A stretch of DNA of 41,753 nucleotides from a virus. The translations under genes and the position numbers were made by a program. The stretch lies in the IMG/VR virus record IMGVR_UViG_3300042566_000210, positions 1 to 41,753 of that record. One strand, 5' to 3'. The notes under the pieces are model-generated. The model was not told the origin of the DNA, ran no database searches, and worked only from the letters and a program-made list of their open reading frames with translations. This document shows positions 1-8,551 of the stretch, piece after piece; positions within the stretch are counted from its first letter, which is position 1; the number at the start of each line of letters is the position of its first letter.

Positions 1-1644
1 CAGATGAAAGACGCAGCGATGCGTAAACTGCGTGAAGAAGCCAACGAGCGCGTTGACCGCATGGAGCTGAAAATGGAAGACCAGCTCGTCGAAGGCGGCT
101 GGACCGATGCGCTGAATGCGTTTCTTGATGACGTTGTTACATTTCCTTACGCTGTGTTGAAGGGCCCGGTTAAGCGCAAACGCAAGACCATGGAGTGGAA
201 GAACGGCGAGTTGGTGCCCACAGAAGAGATTCGTAACGAGTGGGAGCGGGTTGATCCGTTCATGTTCTACTGGGCCCCTTGGTCCTCGGACGTGCAAGAT
301 GGCTTCATCGTTGAGCGCCACAAGATGACTCGTGACGACCTGCAGGCGCTGATCGGCGTGCCCGGGTACAACGACGACGCGATCCGCTCGGTGCTCAATT
401 CCTTCGAGACGGGCAACCTCAACGAGTGGCTGTGGACCGACAGCGCTCAGGCGACCGCCGAGGGCAAGGACACCACCCAGACCATCTTCACGACAGACCT
501 GATCGACGCCCTGCAGATGTGGGACAGCGTGCAGGGTAAAGACCTGCTGGACTGGGGCTTGTCTGCCAAAGACATCCCTGACCCAGACCTGAGTTACCCC
601 TGCGAAGTGTGGCTGGTGGGCGCTACCGTCATCCGCGCTGTGCTGAACTACGACCCGCTGGGCCGCAAGCCGTACTACGTGACCTCATATGAGCGCGTGC
701 CGGGCGCTGTGGCGGGCAAGGGCGTGGCTGACCTGTGCCGCGACTCCCAGAACATGGTGAACGCCGCTGCGCGCAGCTTGGCCAACAACATGGGCATCAG
801 CTCCGGCCCTCAGGTGGGTGTGAACGTGTCGCGCCTGCCACCGGGCGAAGACATCACCGAGATGTACCCTTGGAAAATCTGGCAGTTCCAGAGCTCCGAG
901 TTCAACGACGGCTCGCAGCCGCTGACGTTCTTCCAGCCCAACAGCAACGCGCAAGAGCTGATGGCGGTGTTTGAGAAGTTCTCGGCCCGCGCTGACGAAG
1001 ACACCATGATCCCACGCTACATGACTGGCGAGAGCAGCCCCGGGGTTGGCCGTACGTCGTCTGGCCTGTCCATGCTGATTTCCAACGCCGGCAAGGGCAT
1101 CAAGCAGGTGATCAGCAACATCGACCGCAGTGTCATCGTGCCGTGCATTGAGCGCTTGTACCAAGACAACCTGCGGTACAGCAAAGACCCAGACCTGATC
1201 GGTGACGTCAAGGCCGTGGCCAAGGGCGCAAGCAGCTTGGTGGTCAAGGAAGCCGAAGCGATCCGCCGCAACGAGTTCATGCAGGTCGTGCTCAACAGCC
1301 CAGTGGCCCAGCAGATCGTCGGCATGGACGGCGCGGCAGAGCTCCTGCGCGAGCAGGCTCGCAACCTGAGCGGCAACGTCAACCGGATTGTCCCCGACCG
1401 TCCGACCCTGACAGCCATGCAGCAGTTGCAGCAGCAGAACGCGCAGCTCCAAGAACAACTGGCCATGGCCATGCAGGAGTTGGAGAACCCGACCGATCCA
1501 ATGGAGGTAGAATTCAAGCGCGACGCAGACGGTAACGTCACCGGTGCCACCAAGATGCGCAAGCCGAAGAACATGCTCCCGGACGGTTCTCAAAAAGGTG
1601 GGCGGGAGGGCGCGACAATGGTAAGCCGCCCCAATGGAATTTAA
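1..1644 (+). CDS. Portal (head-to-tail connector) protein, 5'-truncated
   Basis: The reading frame is open from the first base, so the true start lies upstream and only the C-terminal 547 codons or so are present. The portal forms the dodecameric ring at the capsid vertex through which DNA is packaged and ejected. Support comes from overall character: a conserved segment around positions 1015-1110 with the order PRYMTGES, then GRTSSGLSMLISNAGKGI, which is typical of podovirus portal proteins, followed by a helical, Gln-rich stretch (about 1420-1490) as in a portal barrel. In most podoviruses scaffold and coat genes follow at once; here a 5.8 kb accessory block intervenes. The protein ends with a short basic tail. 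Family assignment is from recalled motif style, not a search. Confidence 0.85.
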   Translation, partial: QMKDAAMRKLREEANERVDRMELKMEDQLVEGGWTDALNAFLDDVVTFPYAVLKGPVKRKRKTMEWKNGELVPTEEIRNEWERVDPFMFYWAPWSSDVQDGFIVERHKMTRDDLQALIGVPGYNDDAIRSVLNSFETGNLNEWLWTDSAQATAEGKDTTQTIFTTDLIDALQMWDSVQGKDLLDWGLSAKDIPDPDLSYPCEVWLVGATVIRAVLNYDPLGRKPYYVTSYERVPGAVAGKGVADLCRDSQNMVNAAARSLANNMGISSGPQVGVNVSRLPPGEDITEMYPWKIWQFQSSEFNDGSQPLTFFQPNSNAQELMAVFEKFSARADEDTMIPRYMTGESSPGVGRTSSGLSMLISNAGKGIKQVISNIDRSVIVPCIERLYQDNLRYSKDPDLIGDVKAVAKGASSLVVKEAEAIRRNEFMQVVLNSPVAQQIVGMDGAAELLREQARNLSGNVNRIVPDRPTLTAMQQLQQQNAQLQEQLAMAMQELENPTDPMEVEFKRDADGNVTGATKMRKPKNMLPDGSQKGGREGATMVSRPNGI

Positions 1645-1659
1645 CAACGGAGTCTGACC

Positions 1660-2052
1660 ATGATTGACACAGGCATTGCCACCGCAGCCAAGCTGCTCTT
1701 CCTTGAGACCGTCGCGCAGCACAAATGCATGATCGCGCTGTACACCAGCGAAGCCAGCATCGGGCCCAACACCAAGCGCTACACCCCCGTCGGTGAAGTC
1801 GACGGCAAGGGCTACAAGGCCGGCGGCCAGCTGCTGCGCAATGGCAAGGCTTGGACTCAGGGCGACGCAGCCTGCCTCACATGGGACAACGCCGTCTGGC
1901 AGAACGCCACTATCACTGCTGGCGGTTTTATGATTTATGACGCTTCACAGGACAACACAGTGCTGTTTGTCGGCTCGTGGGGCTCAAATTACAGTAGCAC
2001 AAACGGCCCGTTTACGGTTAACATCGCAGAAGACCAAATCACGTTTTCTTAA
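1660..2052 (+). CDS. Hypothetical phage protein, 130 residues
   Basis: It starts 15 bases after the portal stop, behind an ACGGAG ribosome binding site. The sequence is a soluble alpha/beta mix: an N-terminal helix (about residues 5-20) and then short strand-rich segments with many Gly, Asn and Thr residues, including GGFMIYDASQ and FVGSWG. That look suggests a small virion or decoration-type protein, but I do not recognise a family. It opens the accessory block between portal and scaffold and is probably co-transcribed with both. Function unknown. Confidence 0.75.
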   Translation: MIDTGIATAAKLLFLETVAQHKCMIALYTSEASIGPNTKRYTPVGEVDGKGYKAGGQLLRNGKAWTQGDAACLTWDNAVWQNATITAGGFMIYDASQDNTVLFVGSWGSNYSSTNGPFTVNIAEDQITFS

Positions 2053-2066
2053 GCGCGGAGCTACCG

Positions 2067-2534
2067 ATGGAACCCACGACAACCTCAGCCAGCGGATTCG
2101 TCCTGTCCAAGGTGTACTACGCCGTCCCAGCGCTTGTGATTTCGATCCTCGTTCTGTTCATACGCAGAACTCCGGCGCTCCCGGGGCACGGTAAGCTGGC
2201 CACCGGAGTCATCGTCGGCGGCACAGCAGTGGGCACCAGTGTGACATTCGGCGGGGCCATCGCCATTTGGCTGGGTATGAGTCCCTACGACGTCAACGTG
2301 GCCTTTGCCATTGCGGGCGCGTGCGGCATCTTGGCGTTCCCGGTGGTCAAAGCCATCGTCATGCTCTTCGATAAATGGGATGGCAAAGACATCATTGAGG
2401 TGGCCACAGAAACCGTGGCTGCAGCCAAGACTATTACGGCAGCAAAGGCCGAGGTTGAAAAGGCTGTGAACCCCACGCCGGCGGCCAAGAAAGCTCCGGC
2501 CAAAAAGGTTGTTCGTAGAAGGGCCGCACCATGA
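2067..2534 (+). CDS. Membrane protein with basic tail, holin-like
   Basis: Three hydrophobic stretches are visible at about residues 15-33, 45-74 and 78-102, followed by a cytoplasmic-looking Ala/Lys/Pro-rich tail that ends in KKVVRRRAAP. Three membrane segments and a short basic C-terminus match the general build of class I holins, which permeabilise the inner membrane at lysis. The gene is far from the endolysin, however, and a better-placed holin candidate lies at 14078. Its stop overlaps the next gene's start by four bases (ATGA), so the two membrane proteins are translationally coupled. It could instead act in superinfection exclusion or entry. The topology is read by eye from hydrophobicity. 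Confidence 0.7.
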   Translation: MEPTTTSASGFVLSKVYYAVPALVISILVLFIRRTPALPGHGKLATGVIVGGTAVGTSVTFGGAIAIWLGMSPYDVNVAFAIAGACGILAFPVVKAIVMLFDKWDGKDIIEVATETVAAAKTITAAKAEVEKAVNPTPAAKKAPAKKVVRRRAAP

Positions 2535-2833
2535 AGGACGCCAATGTCGTCGTGTGGTTGTGGATAATGCTCGTAGCGGCAGCGTACTTCCTGCCCGTCG
2601 CCATCATCAAGGTCTTCCTTGGCGACAACGATAACATGCACTGGCTGCTCAAAACGGGCTTCGGGTTTATGACGGTTGGGTGTACCATTCAGATCGTGCG
2701 CTCACTGCACTACATCGACACCGGGGCGTATCCGGTTGATGTATTCTTCCCGACGTGGATCACCAAAGACATCGGTTATTTCTGCCACGTTTACTACTAC
2801 GCATTCGTGTATCCTAAAGAGGTCAAGTCATGA
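2531..2833 (+). CDS. Small membrane protein, 100 residues
   Basis: Hydrophobic segments lie at about residues 6-28 (VVVWLWIMLVAAAYFLPVAI) and 40-57, and an aromatic-rich C-terminal part (YFCHVYYYAFVYP) probably also meets the membrane. It overlaps the upstream membrane gene and the downstream gene by four bases each (ATGA), so the three are one translational unit. No family is recognised. The pairing with another membrane protein could mean a two-component lysis or exclusion function, but that is inference only. Confidence 0.7.
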   Translation: MKDANVVVWLWIMLVAAAYFLPVAIIKVFLGDNDNMHWLLKTGFGFMTVGCTIQIVRSLHYIDTGAYPVDVFFPTWITKDIGYFCHVYYYAFVYPKEVKS

Positions 2834-3168
2834 TCACCAAACGCATCAAACCAGTCGTTGCCTACGGCAGCATGGGCCGTGTCGAAGCCACCAGCTACAC
2901 CGTCCGTAGCATGGAGGACAATCTGTTCGACACCGTCAGCTTCAAGCACGAACTGCTGACCGAGTCCGGCCTGTTCGCCTGCGCCGCGTCGCACACCTTC
3001 AAATACACCACCGCCGACACCAGCGCCTTCACTGGCGTCAACGACAAAGGCGAGCTGACCTGCGCGTGGAATGCCTCACCAGAAGGCGCTTTCCTGATCG
3101 TGGCGCAGGCCATGGGGTTTGAGCTGCTGGGCGGCGTCAAGACCGACACCGCGTTTTTTGAGGATTGA
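2830..3168 (+). CDS. Hypothetical protein, 112 residues
   Basis: A soluble protein with no membrane segment. It begins in the four-base overlap with the preceding membrane protein and ends three bases before the large fibre-like gene. It is rich in Thr, Ser and aromatic residues in short strands and has no catalytic motif that I can see. Position directly before the fibre gene suggests a virion or fibre-attachment role, but nothing in the sequence proves this. Confidence 0.65.
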   Translation: MITKRIKPVVAYGSMGRVEATSYTVRSMEDNLFDTVSFKHELLTESGLFACAASHTFKYTTADTSAFTGVNDKGELTCAWNASPEGAFLIVAQAMGFELLGGVKTDTAFFED

Positions 3169-3171
3169 TCC

Positions 3172-6003
3172 ATGACGTTTGCATTTAGCGTCACCCCCAC
3201 TGCGGGTGTAGGCACGATCAGCATTGCCAAGAACGGCACGGCTGTTACTGGTGTGGGCACGAACTTTACAAGCCCCTCATTGGTGGGCCAGATCATTCTG
3301 GTTAACGGCTTTAACTCCCGTGTGACAGCGGCGGCAAGTGCCACGTCAATGACGATCAACCGTGTGCCTTCTTACGAAATCACGGGTGAGGCGTTTTCCT
3401 TTTGCGCTGGTGGCACGAACATCAACCAAACGGGCGCAGACACAGACCCATCGGGCTTATCGGCATTGCTTGGCGTGAACACCACCCGTGTTGGCATTCA
3501 AGCCGTGTACGACTTAGGCGTGATGCGGTTGGCGACAACAGGCGCGGCGGCTGTTTTTTCTTACGATGCCAACTTGCACTGCATTGTGTGGTCAAACCAG
3601 ATTGTCGAACCTGAGTTCACTAACGGCGCAGGACGCACCACGACAATCACGGGCGCACGGACGGATGGCACATATACCGCGCCTTTTTACCCTCGCGCAA
3701 TGGCGATGCCCCGAGTGCTTCCTGTTGACTCTACTTATATCCCTGCTCGCCGTAGTGTCGTTAACAATGGAACTTTGAATTGGTCTGGTATTTGGATTGA
3801 CAGCAACCAAGTGCAGGAAATGGGCGGAACCGCCAACTTCACTGAAGTTAAATGGTCTTGCACAAACCAACAAGCCAACTACCGCATGGCAAGCGGCGGC
3901 ATAAACATCAACGGCATGGACTTATACAACATGCCCTTGACGCTGACTGTTTCGGCGGGGTCGTTGAACGGGATGCGGTTTTTCAACTCAGGTTACACGC
4001 CCGTATCGTTGCCATCGGTTGCACCGGGCAGTCCGCGCATCTACACCAACTGGAACTTCCAAGGCTCTTTGCCCTTGATGAACAACTTCTCGGGCAACGC
4101 CAACTATGTGGAGTTTGTAAACTTTGGCGATTGGGCTGGCTTTAAGCTGGCAACAAACTCAGCCGTTCAAATGGCGGCGCGGTTCACCAAGGCTGTCACG
4201 GTGTCGGTTTTGGATTCGTTAGGTGTAGGAATTACGGGCGCTATTGTGTACCGATTGGACACGAACAACGGTAGCCGGGTCACTTACACTGCTGACGAGC
4301 ATTTCATTCAGACCACGGCCAGCGGTGCAGCAAGCGGCAAGATTCTGGCTCTGATAGGTCGATTGCCAACGGGTGCGGCCAACAACTCCACCCAATACAC
4401 GGCCTTCATGGATTGCCGAAATGCGGCAAACGACCAAAGCGGCAACGATGTTTTGCGGTATGTAAGCTATGAGCATCAATTGTCAAGCCGTGCAATCAAC
4501 ACCAAAGGACTTAACACGCTAACAAGCGAACAAACCCTGTTTGATGACCCAAACATCACTTTAAACAAGGCAGGTGCGATTGCAAAGCTGGCATCAAGCT
4601 TCACGATCAACACCATCACGCAAACGGTGACGGTCACGGCCAACAGCAACTACGACGACTTGTATGACGCCGTGAAAGCTTACAAAGCAACGGCCAACGC
4701 TGTAAACTTAGCCGCACCTACGCTTGACAGCCTGATCGTCACCCCAAGCGGCAGCAACTTGCAGGCCTTCACCGGCTGGACGCTGGCGGTCAACAACGGC
4801 GTCACGTTTTCCAGTGGTGCTAAGTTCAACTTGGTTGCCTTCAACACCGTGACCCTCACAGGCACCGGCAGCATCCAAGGCCTCTACACCACAAGCGCTG
4901 GACCCAACAGCATCCTGCAACTCAAGAACGTCACCACCGCAGGCGTGGCGGGCGTGTGGCACCCAACGACTTCGGCAACCGAGTTGTTCCAGACCAACGT
5001 CAGCGGCTCGGCCACCGACTACACCGTCTACTACCCACCCGGCAGCGTTGGCCTTGTCAAAAAATACGCCCGTGAGTTGTACGGCTCACAGCGAGTGGAA
5101 GGCACCATCACGCTGGCCGCTGGCCTCAACACCATCGACTTCGTGGACATCCCCGATGTGGGCATCAGCGAGCCAGTGCAGGCCACTGTGGCCGCATACA
5201 CCACCATCGAAGGCCCATCCAAGCGCTACGACCGCACGGCGGTTTTCCGGCTCACCGAACAGGGCATCAAATTGGGCCAGATCGCCACTCGAAGCGGCAC
5301 CAGCATCGAAGGCACTTTCAGCGTCAAGGTGCGCGACGACGCGCCCGCCGTGTACTCGGTGTTGGGCAACGTCATCACCATCAAGGCCGCAAGCTACGAC
5401 GCCGATGCCAAGTTCATCAAAGAGATCGTGACAGGTGGCGGCACCTTCACTGCGTTCGACAACGAGCTGATCAACATCGACGTGGAAGACGCGAACGGCG
5501 ACAGCTCTGTGAACGTGCAGGGCACTGTGGGCGGCCTCGTGGATGTCTGGAAGTGCGTGAACGGTACGGTCAACGCCGACTTTGCCACCGGCACCAAGAT
5601 CGCCAGCAACATCTCTGCGGGCAAGTTCCGTTTCACAGGCACAAGCGGTTTCAAGCTGATCTTCTACGACAAGAACAGCCTGCTGGCCCGCGACTGCAGC
5701 ATGCTGAAAGGCAACTACACGCTTGGCTGGTACGTGTACGACCAAGCCACGGGCGGCTTGACCCAGAGCCAGAACACCGACTTCGCCACCATGGTGAGCA
5801 AGGTCAACGACCTCTACGCGGACGTCAACAGCGTGACCACCGGGTTCGTGGAAGCCACAGACAACCTGCACGCACTGCGCGCCGCTGTGGACACCAAGCC
5901 TACGCTAGCTGAGATGGAGGCCTCCACGGTACTGGCCACGGCTGCCGACGTCCCAACTGCAGAGCAGAACGCTGACGCCGTGTGGGCCAAAGTCCTGCCG
6001 TAA
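3172..6003 (+). CDS. Large fibre-like structural protein, 943 residues
   Basis: A long, Gly/Ser/Thr/Asn-rich, strand-forming protein typical of phage fibres or other adhesive appendages. The first 75 residues form a small repeat-like beta domain (GTISIAKNGTAVTGVGTNF) that I associate with phage tail-fibre proteins. The centre (about residues 150-500) is beta-solenoid-like. The C-terminal third has Ig-like strands and ends in a helical stretch with TLAEMEASTVLATAADVPT, a motif style seen in phage tail proteins. Base composition changes inside the gene: the first half is clearly richer in A and T than the second, suggesting a mosaic join at about 4.6-4.8 kb. It probably binds the host surface. 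The exact place on the virion is unknown. Confidence 0.75.
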   Translation: MTFAFSVTPTAGVGTISIAKNGTAVTGVGTNFTSPSLVGQIILVNGFNSRVTAAASATSMTINRVPSYEITGEAFSFCAGGTNINQTGADTDPSGLSALLGVNTTRVGIQAVYDLGVMRLATTGAAAVFSYDANLHCIVWSNQIVEPEFTNGAGRTTTITGARTDGTYTAPFYPRAMAMPRVLPVDSTYIPARRSVVNNGTLNWSGIWIDSNQVQEMGGTANFTEVKWSCTNQQANYRMASGGININGMDLYNMPLTLTVSAGSLNGMRFFNSGYTPVSLPSVAPGSPRIYTNWNFQGSLPLMNNFSGNANYVEFVNFGDWAGFKLATNSAVQMAARFTKAVTVSVLDSLGVGITGAIVYRLDTNNGSRVTYTADEHFIQTTASGAASGKILALIGRLPTGAANNSTQYTAFMDCRNAANDQSGNDVLRYVSYEHQLSSRAINTKGLNTLTSEQTLFDDPNITLNKAGAIAKLASSFTINTITQTVTVTANSNYDDLYDAVKAYKATANAVNLAAPTLDSLIVTPSGSNLQAFTGWTLAVNNGVTFSSGAKFNLVAFNTVTLTGTGSIQGLYTTSAGPNSILQLKNVTTAGVAGVWHPTTSATELFQTNVSGSATDYTVYYPPGSVGLVKKYARELYGSQRVEGTITLAAGLNTIDFVDIPDVGISEPVQATVAAYTTIEGPSKRYDRTAVFRLTEQGIKLGQIATRSGTSIEGTFSVKVRDDAPAVYSVLGNVITIKAASYDADAKFIKEIVTGGGTFTAFDNELINIDVEDANGDSSVNVQGTVGGLVDVWKCVNGTVNADFATGTKIASNISAGKFRFTGTSGFKLIFYDKNSLLARDCSMLKGNYTLGWYVYDQATGGLTQSQNTDFATMVSKVNDLYADVNSVTTGFVEATDNLHALRAAVDTKPTLAEMEASTVLATAADVPTAEQNADAVWAKVLP

Positions 6004-6015
6004 GGGGAGCCTAGC

Positions 6016-6672
6016 GTGACCACAACCGGGCAACGGCTTGTAGAAATATCGCAACTGAGCACCGGCACGGCTGCTCAGCACCTGCGTGCGGCGGGCGTCA
6101 CCGGCAGTACTGCCGGGGAGCTGCTGGTTTCCTACTCGCAGTTGCCCACGGCCACGGCTATCGTTCACCTGCTGCAGACGGTGCAGCGCGAGGCTGCCGG
6201 CGGGGTGCCAAAATTCCGACGCATGGTCACAACCCCGAGCGTTGTGGCCGAGGCTCACTTCGGATGGAACGTCGAATTCCCAAGTATCCTGCTCGGCCTT
6301 GTGCCGCTGCCGGTCTCAGGTGTCATTTCTCCGACAGTCGCCCGCACCACGGTATCTGTTGTAAATCCGCAACAAAAGCCCAACACCGCGTGCAGCACCG
6401 CGCTCACCGTATCGGTTTCGTACTCGACATGGGAGATGTTGCTGCCCCACGCGTCGGCGATCGCCCCGTTCACCGGTGAGACGCTCAGCGGCTATCCAGT
6501 TGAAGTCGTGGCATGCGAACCGCCAAAGTTGTCGGCGTCTGCCGGTATCCGCATTTCGGCCTCGGTCGCCCATACAGTTGTAGGCTCTATCAGTACCCGC
6601 AGCGTGGTCATGAAGCCCAAGTCGATTCGCAATCCGTCAGAGCAGGAAATGATTGCCCTGTTGTTTTCTTGA
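6016..6672 (+). CDS. Hypothetical structural protein, GTG start
   Basis: The start is GTG at 6016, chosen because AGGGGAG sits just upstream and follows the fibre gene's stop. The 218 residues begin with a helical segment (LVEISQLSTGTAAQHLRAAG) followed by a strand-rich body with alternating Val, Ser and Thr. This is the look of a small virion component or a partner of the fibre before it. There are no catalytic motifs. It ends inside the -35 region of the promoter at 6669, so it closes one transcription unit. Confidence 0.65.
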   Translation: MTTTGQRLVEISQLSTGTAAQHLRAAGVTGSTAGELLVSYSQLPTATAIVHLLQTVQREAAGGVPKFRRMVTTPSVVAEAHFGWNVEFPSILLGLVPLPVSGVISPTVARTTVSVVNPQQKPNTACSTALTVSVSYSTWEMLLPHASAIAPFTGETLSGYPVEVVACEPPKLSASAGIRISASVAHTVVGSISTRSVVMKPKSIRNPSEQEMIALLFS

Positions 6673-6699
6673 CACACCCCCAACACACTGGTATAGAAT
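6669..6699 (+). promoter_or_regulatory. Strong sigma70-type promoter, leaderless
   Basis: TTGACA at 6669-6674 is a perfect -35 box. After 17 bases it is followed by TATAGA at 6692-6697, overlapping TAGAAT at 6694-6699. Transcription should begin at about 6704-6707, while the next gene's ATG is at 6707, so little or no leader is left. There is no Shine-Dalgarno sequence before that ATG. Confidence 0.75.
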
Positions 6700-6706
6700 A
6701 CACACA

Positions 6707-6952
6707 ATGAAAACGTTCATCGGCATGAAGCCAGACCGGCAACACATGCAAGCGCTGATCCGCTGCAAGTTGCAAGAGAACGAAGCGCTGTTGGCGCTGT
6801 TCCGAACCAAGCTAGACGAGACCAAGGCCTCGTTGATGCAGGCAGAAGAACCGCACCGACTGTACCGTCTCCAAGGTCAGGCTCAGGTCTTATCAGATTT
6901 CCTCGAGGCGGTTGAGAAATCGTCCGAGGTCTTCGACCGGATCAAAAACTGA
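6707..6952 (+). CDS. Small helical protein, 81 residues, probably leaderless
   Basis: The start ATG at 6707 sits directly after a near-consensus promoter. The frame is open further upstream, but an upstream start would lie within or before the promoter. The protein is charged and almost entirely helical, with a predicted coiled coil over about residues 15-75 (heptad-like Leu spacing, many Glu and Lys). It could be a small regulator, an anti-host protein or a chaperone. No family is recognised. Its own promoter inside the late region suggests separate timing from its neighbours. It ends one base before the HNH gene's start codon, so the two look like a unit acquired together. Confidence 0.7.
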   Translation: MKTFIGMKPDRQHMQALIRCKLQENEALLALFRTKLDETKASLMQAEEPHRLYRLQGQAQVLSDFLEAVEKSSEVFDRIKN

Positions 6953-6953
6953 A

Positions 6954-7475
6954 ATGCAAACATGCTCTTGCTGTAACCAAACACTTGACGACTCAAAGTT
7001 TGTCAAGAAGGCTATGCCTGAGCCGGATGTGTGTAAATTGTGCAGGGCGCGTAAGTCCCGCAAAGAATACACCGCCCGAAACCCGGAAAAAGCCCAAGGC
7101 GATATCGCTAGGTGGCACGCGGAAAACAAATGGTACAAGCGTTTGTGGAAAGCCAAAAATCCGGAAAAAGTAAAAGCATATCGGAAGACGTCGTACGAAA
7201 GAAACCCGCAAGCTTGGATGGTGTCAGCTCGCAAACGTGAGTTTGCCAAGGCACAGAGAACCCCCAGCTGGGAACTGGAGTTGACAGAACTTGTTTACGC
7301 CGAAGCCGTAGATTTGCGGATTCGCAGAGGTCTTGTAACTGGATTTGTGTGGGAAATTGACCACCAAGTTCCGTTGCAGGGTAATCGGGTAAGTGGGCTT
7401 CATGTGTGGAATAATCTACGCGTGATACCGCAAACCCTTAACCGTCGTAAGTTCAACACCTACGATATTGTTTAA
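6954..7475 (+). CDS. HNH endonuclease with zinc-finger N-terminus
   Basis: The start ATG at 6954 is one base after the upstream stop. The 173-residue protein begins with two Cys pairs (C4/C7 and C27/C30) that look like a zinc-binding finger. A basic, Lys/Arg-rich helical middle follows, likely to contact DNA. The C-terminal nuclease core contains WEIDHQVPLQGNRVSGLH with downstream Asn residues (WNNLRV and LNRRKFN), the pattern of phage HNH enzymes. These are usually free-standing homing endonucleases that cut a cognate site in related phages. The gene is richer in A and T than its surroundings, which fits recent transfer. Confidence 0.85.
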   Translation: MQTCSCCNQTLDDSKFVKKAMPEPDVCKLCRARKSRKEYTARNPEKAQGDIARWHAENKWYKRLWKAKNPEKVKAYRKTSYERNPQAWMVSARKREFAKAQRTPSWELELTELVYAEAVDLRIRRGLVTGFVWEIDHQVPLQGNRVSGLHVWNNLRVIPQTLNRRKFNTYDIV

Positions 7476-7551
7476 GCCAAAGCAAACCATTATGTGAACG
7501 GCAGACCGAAGTAGGAGCCTAAAGCAGAGTTTGGAGCTTGAGGAGAATTGA

Positions 7552-8502
7552 ATGGCATTGCCAAAGCAAGTAGAAGCGCAGTTACGAGAACTGGAAGCAC
7601 TGGAAAAGCAGCTCGCAGAGAGCCAGAACCCTGCACCCGCAGACCCTGACCCGAAGCCAGCAGAGCCTCCCCAAGACCCACAGCCTCAGCCAGCTGAGCC
7701 CAAGCCTGCCGAGCCAACGCCGACACCGACCGAACCCGTGGTCACGGAAGAGAAATGGGAGCAGAAGTACAAAACGCTCAAGGGCATGTACGACGCCGAA
7801 GTTCCTCGCCTGCACGCCGACATGCGCGAACTCAAGGCCCAAGTGGATAGCCTCCGCAAAGCCGCCGAGACCAAGCCCGTCGAGCCAGCAGCCCCGGCCA
7901 AGTTGGTGACTGATGCTGATGTTGAAGCATTTGGTTCCGACCTCATTGAGGTCCAACGCAAAGTTGCCCGCGAAGTGGCAGCAGAGTTTCGAGGCGAGCT
8001 AGACGCCATGAGGGTCGAGAATGAGAAGTTGCGCGAGCAGCTGACCAGTACCGGCACCCAAGTGTCCGAAGCAAGTTTCGAGCAGCGCCTGTACCGTTTG
8101 GTGCCGGACTTTGAAGTGGTCAATGCTGATCCCAAGTGGATTGCTTGGCTGAACGAAGTAGACCCGCTGCTCCGAGCCCCCCGAGCTTCTGTTGCACAGC
8201 AAGCGTTCAACCGAGGCGATGCTGAAGGCGTTGCACACTACGTGTCCTTGTTCAAGCAGAACACTGCACCCGTGGAGCAAAAGACCGACAAAACCGAAGA
8301 GCTGGAACGTCAACTTCAGCCAAATCGTGGTGCTTCTAGCGCCCCCAGCGCCTCGCCAAAAGGCAAGGTCTACACCAACTCGGACATCGAGAAGATGTTC
8401 CGTAAGGCTGCAGATTTGGGGACCAAAGGGCAAACCGACGCGGCAAAGAAACTTGAAGCTGAAATTGATGCTGCGTTCATGGAAGGTCGCGTAGTTGCGT
8501 GA
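7552..8502 (+). CDS. Capsid assembly scaffolding protein
   Basis: The protein has a short N-terminal coiled coil (VEAQLRELEALEKQLAES), a long Pro/Ala/Glu/Lys-rich disordered linker (about residues 22-65), a second helical region (about 65-165), and a charged C-terminal part with helix-forming repeats. Acidic, helical, low-complexity proteins directly before the major capsid gene are the classic scaffold arrangement. Scaffold guides coat assembly into procapsids and then leaves. The start has a good site (GAGGAG). About 76 bases of AT-rich spacer separate it from the HNH gene. Confidence 0.85.
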   Translation: MALPKQVEAQLRELEALEKQLAESQNPAPADPDPKPAEPPQDPQPQPAEPKPAEPTPTPTEPVVTEEKWEQKYKTLKGMYDAEVPRLHADMRELKAQVDSLRKAAETKPVEPAAPAKLVTDADVEAFGSDLIEVQRKVAREVAAEFRGELDAMRVENEKLREQLTSTGTQVSEASFEQRLYRLVPDFEVVNADPKWIAWLNEVDPLLRAPRASVAQQAFNRGDAEGVAHYVSLFKQNTAPVEQKTDKTEELERQLQPNRGASSAPSASPKGKVYTNSDIEKMFRKAADLGTKGQTDAAKKLEAEIDAAFMEGRVVA

Positions 8503-8551
8503 CCAGTGACACAGCGTTGAACCCCAACCTGTCTTAATTTAGGAGGCCATC

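Noticed and set aside
685-1722. 345-residue open frame antisense to the portal gene
   Set aside because: It mirrors the codon bias of the portal gene, and is rich in His, Leu and Val without domain character. No ribosome binding site or neighbouring leftward genes.
7468-7496. TTGTTT and TATGTG as a promoter before the scaffold gene
   Set aside because: Only three of six bases match in each box.
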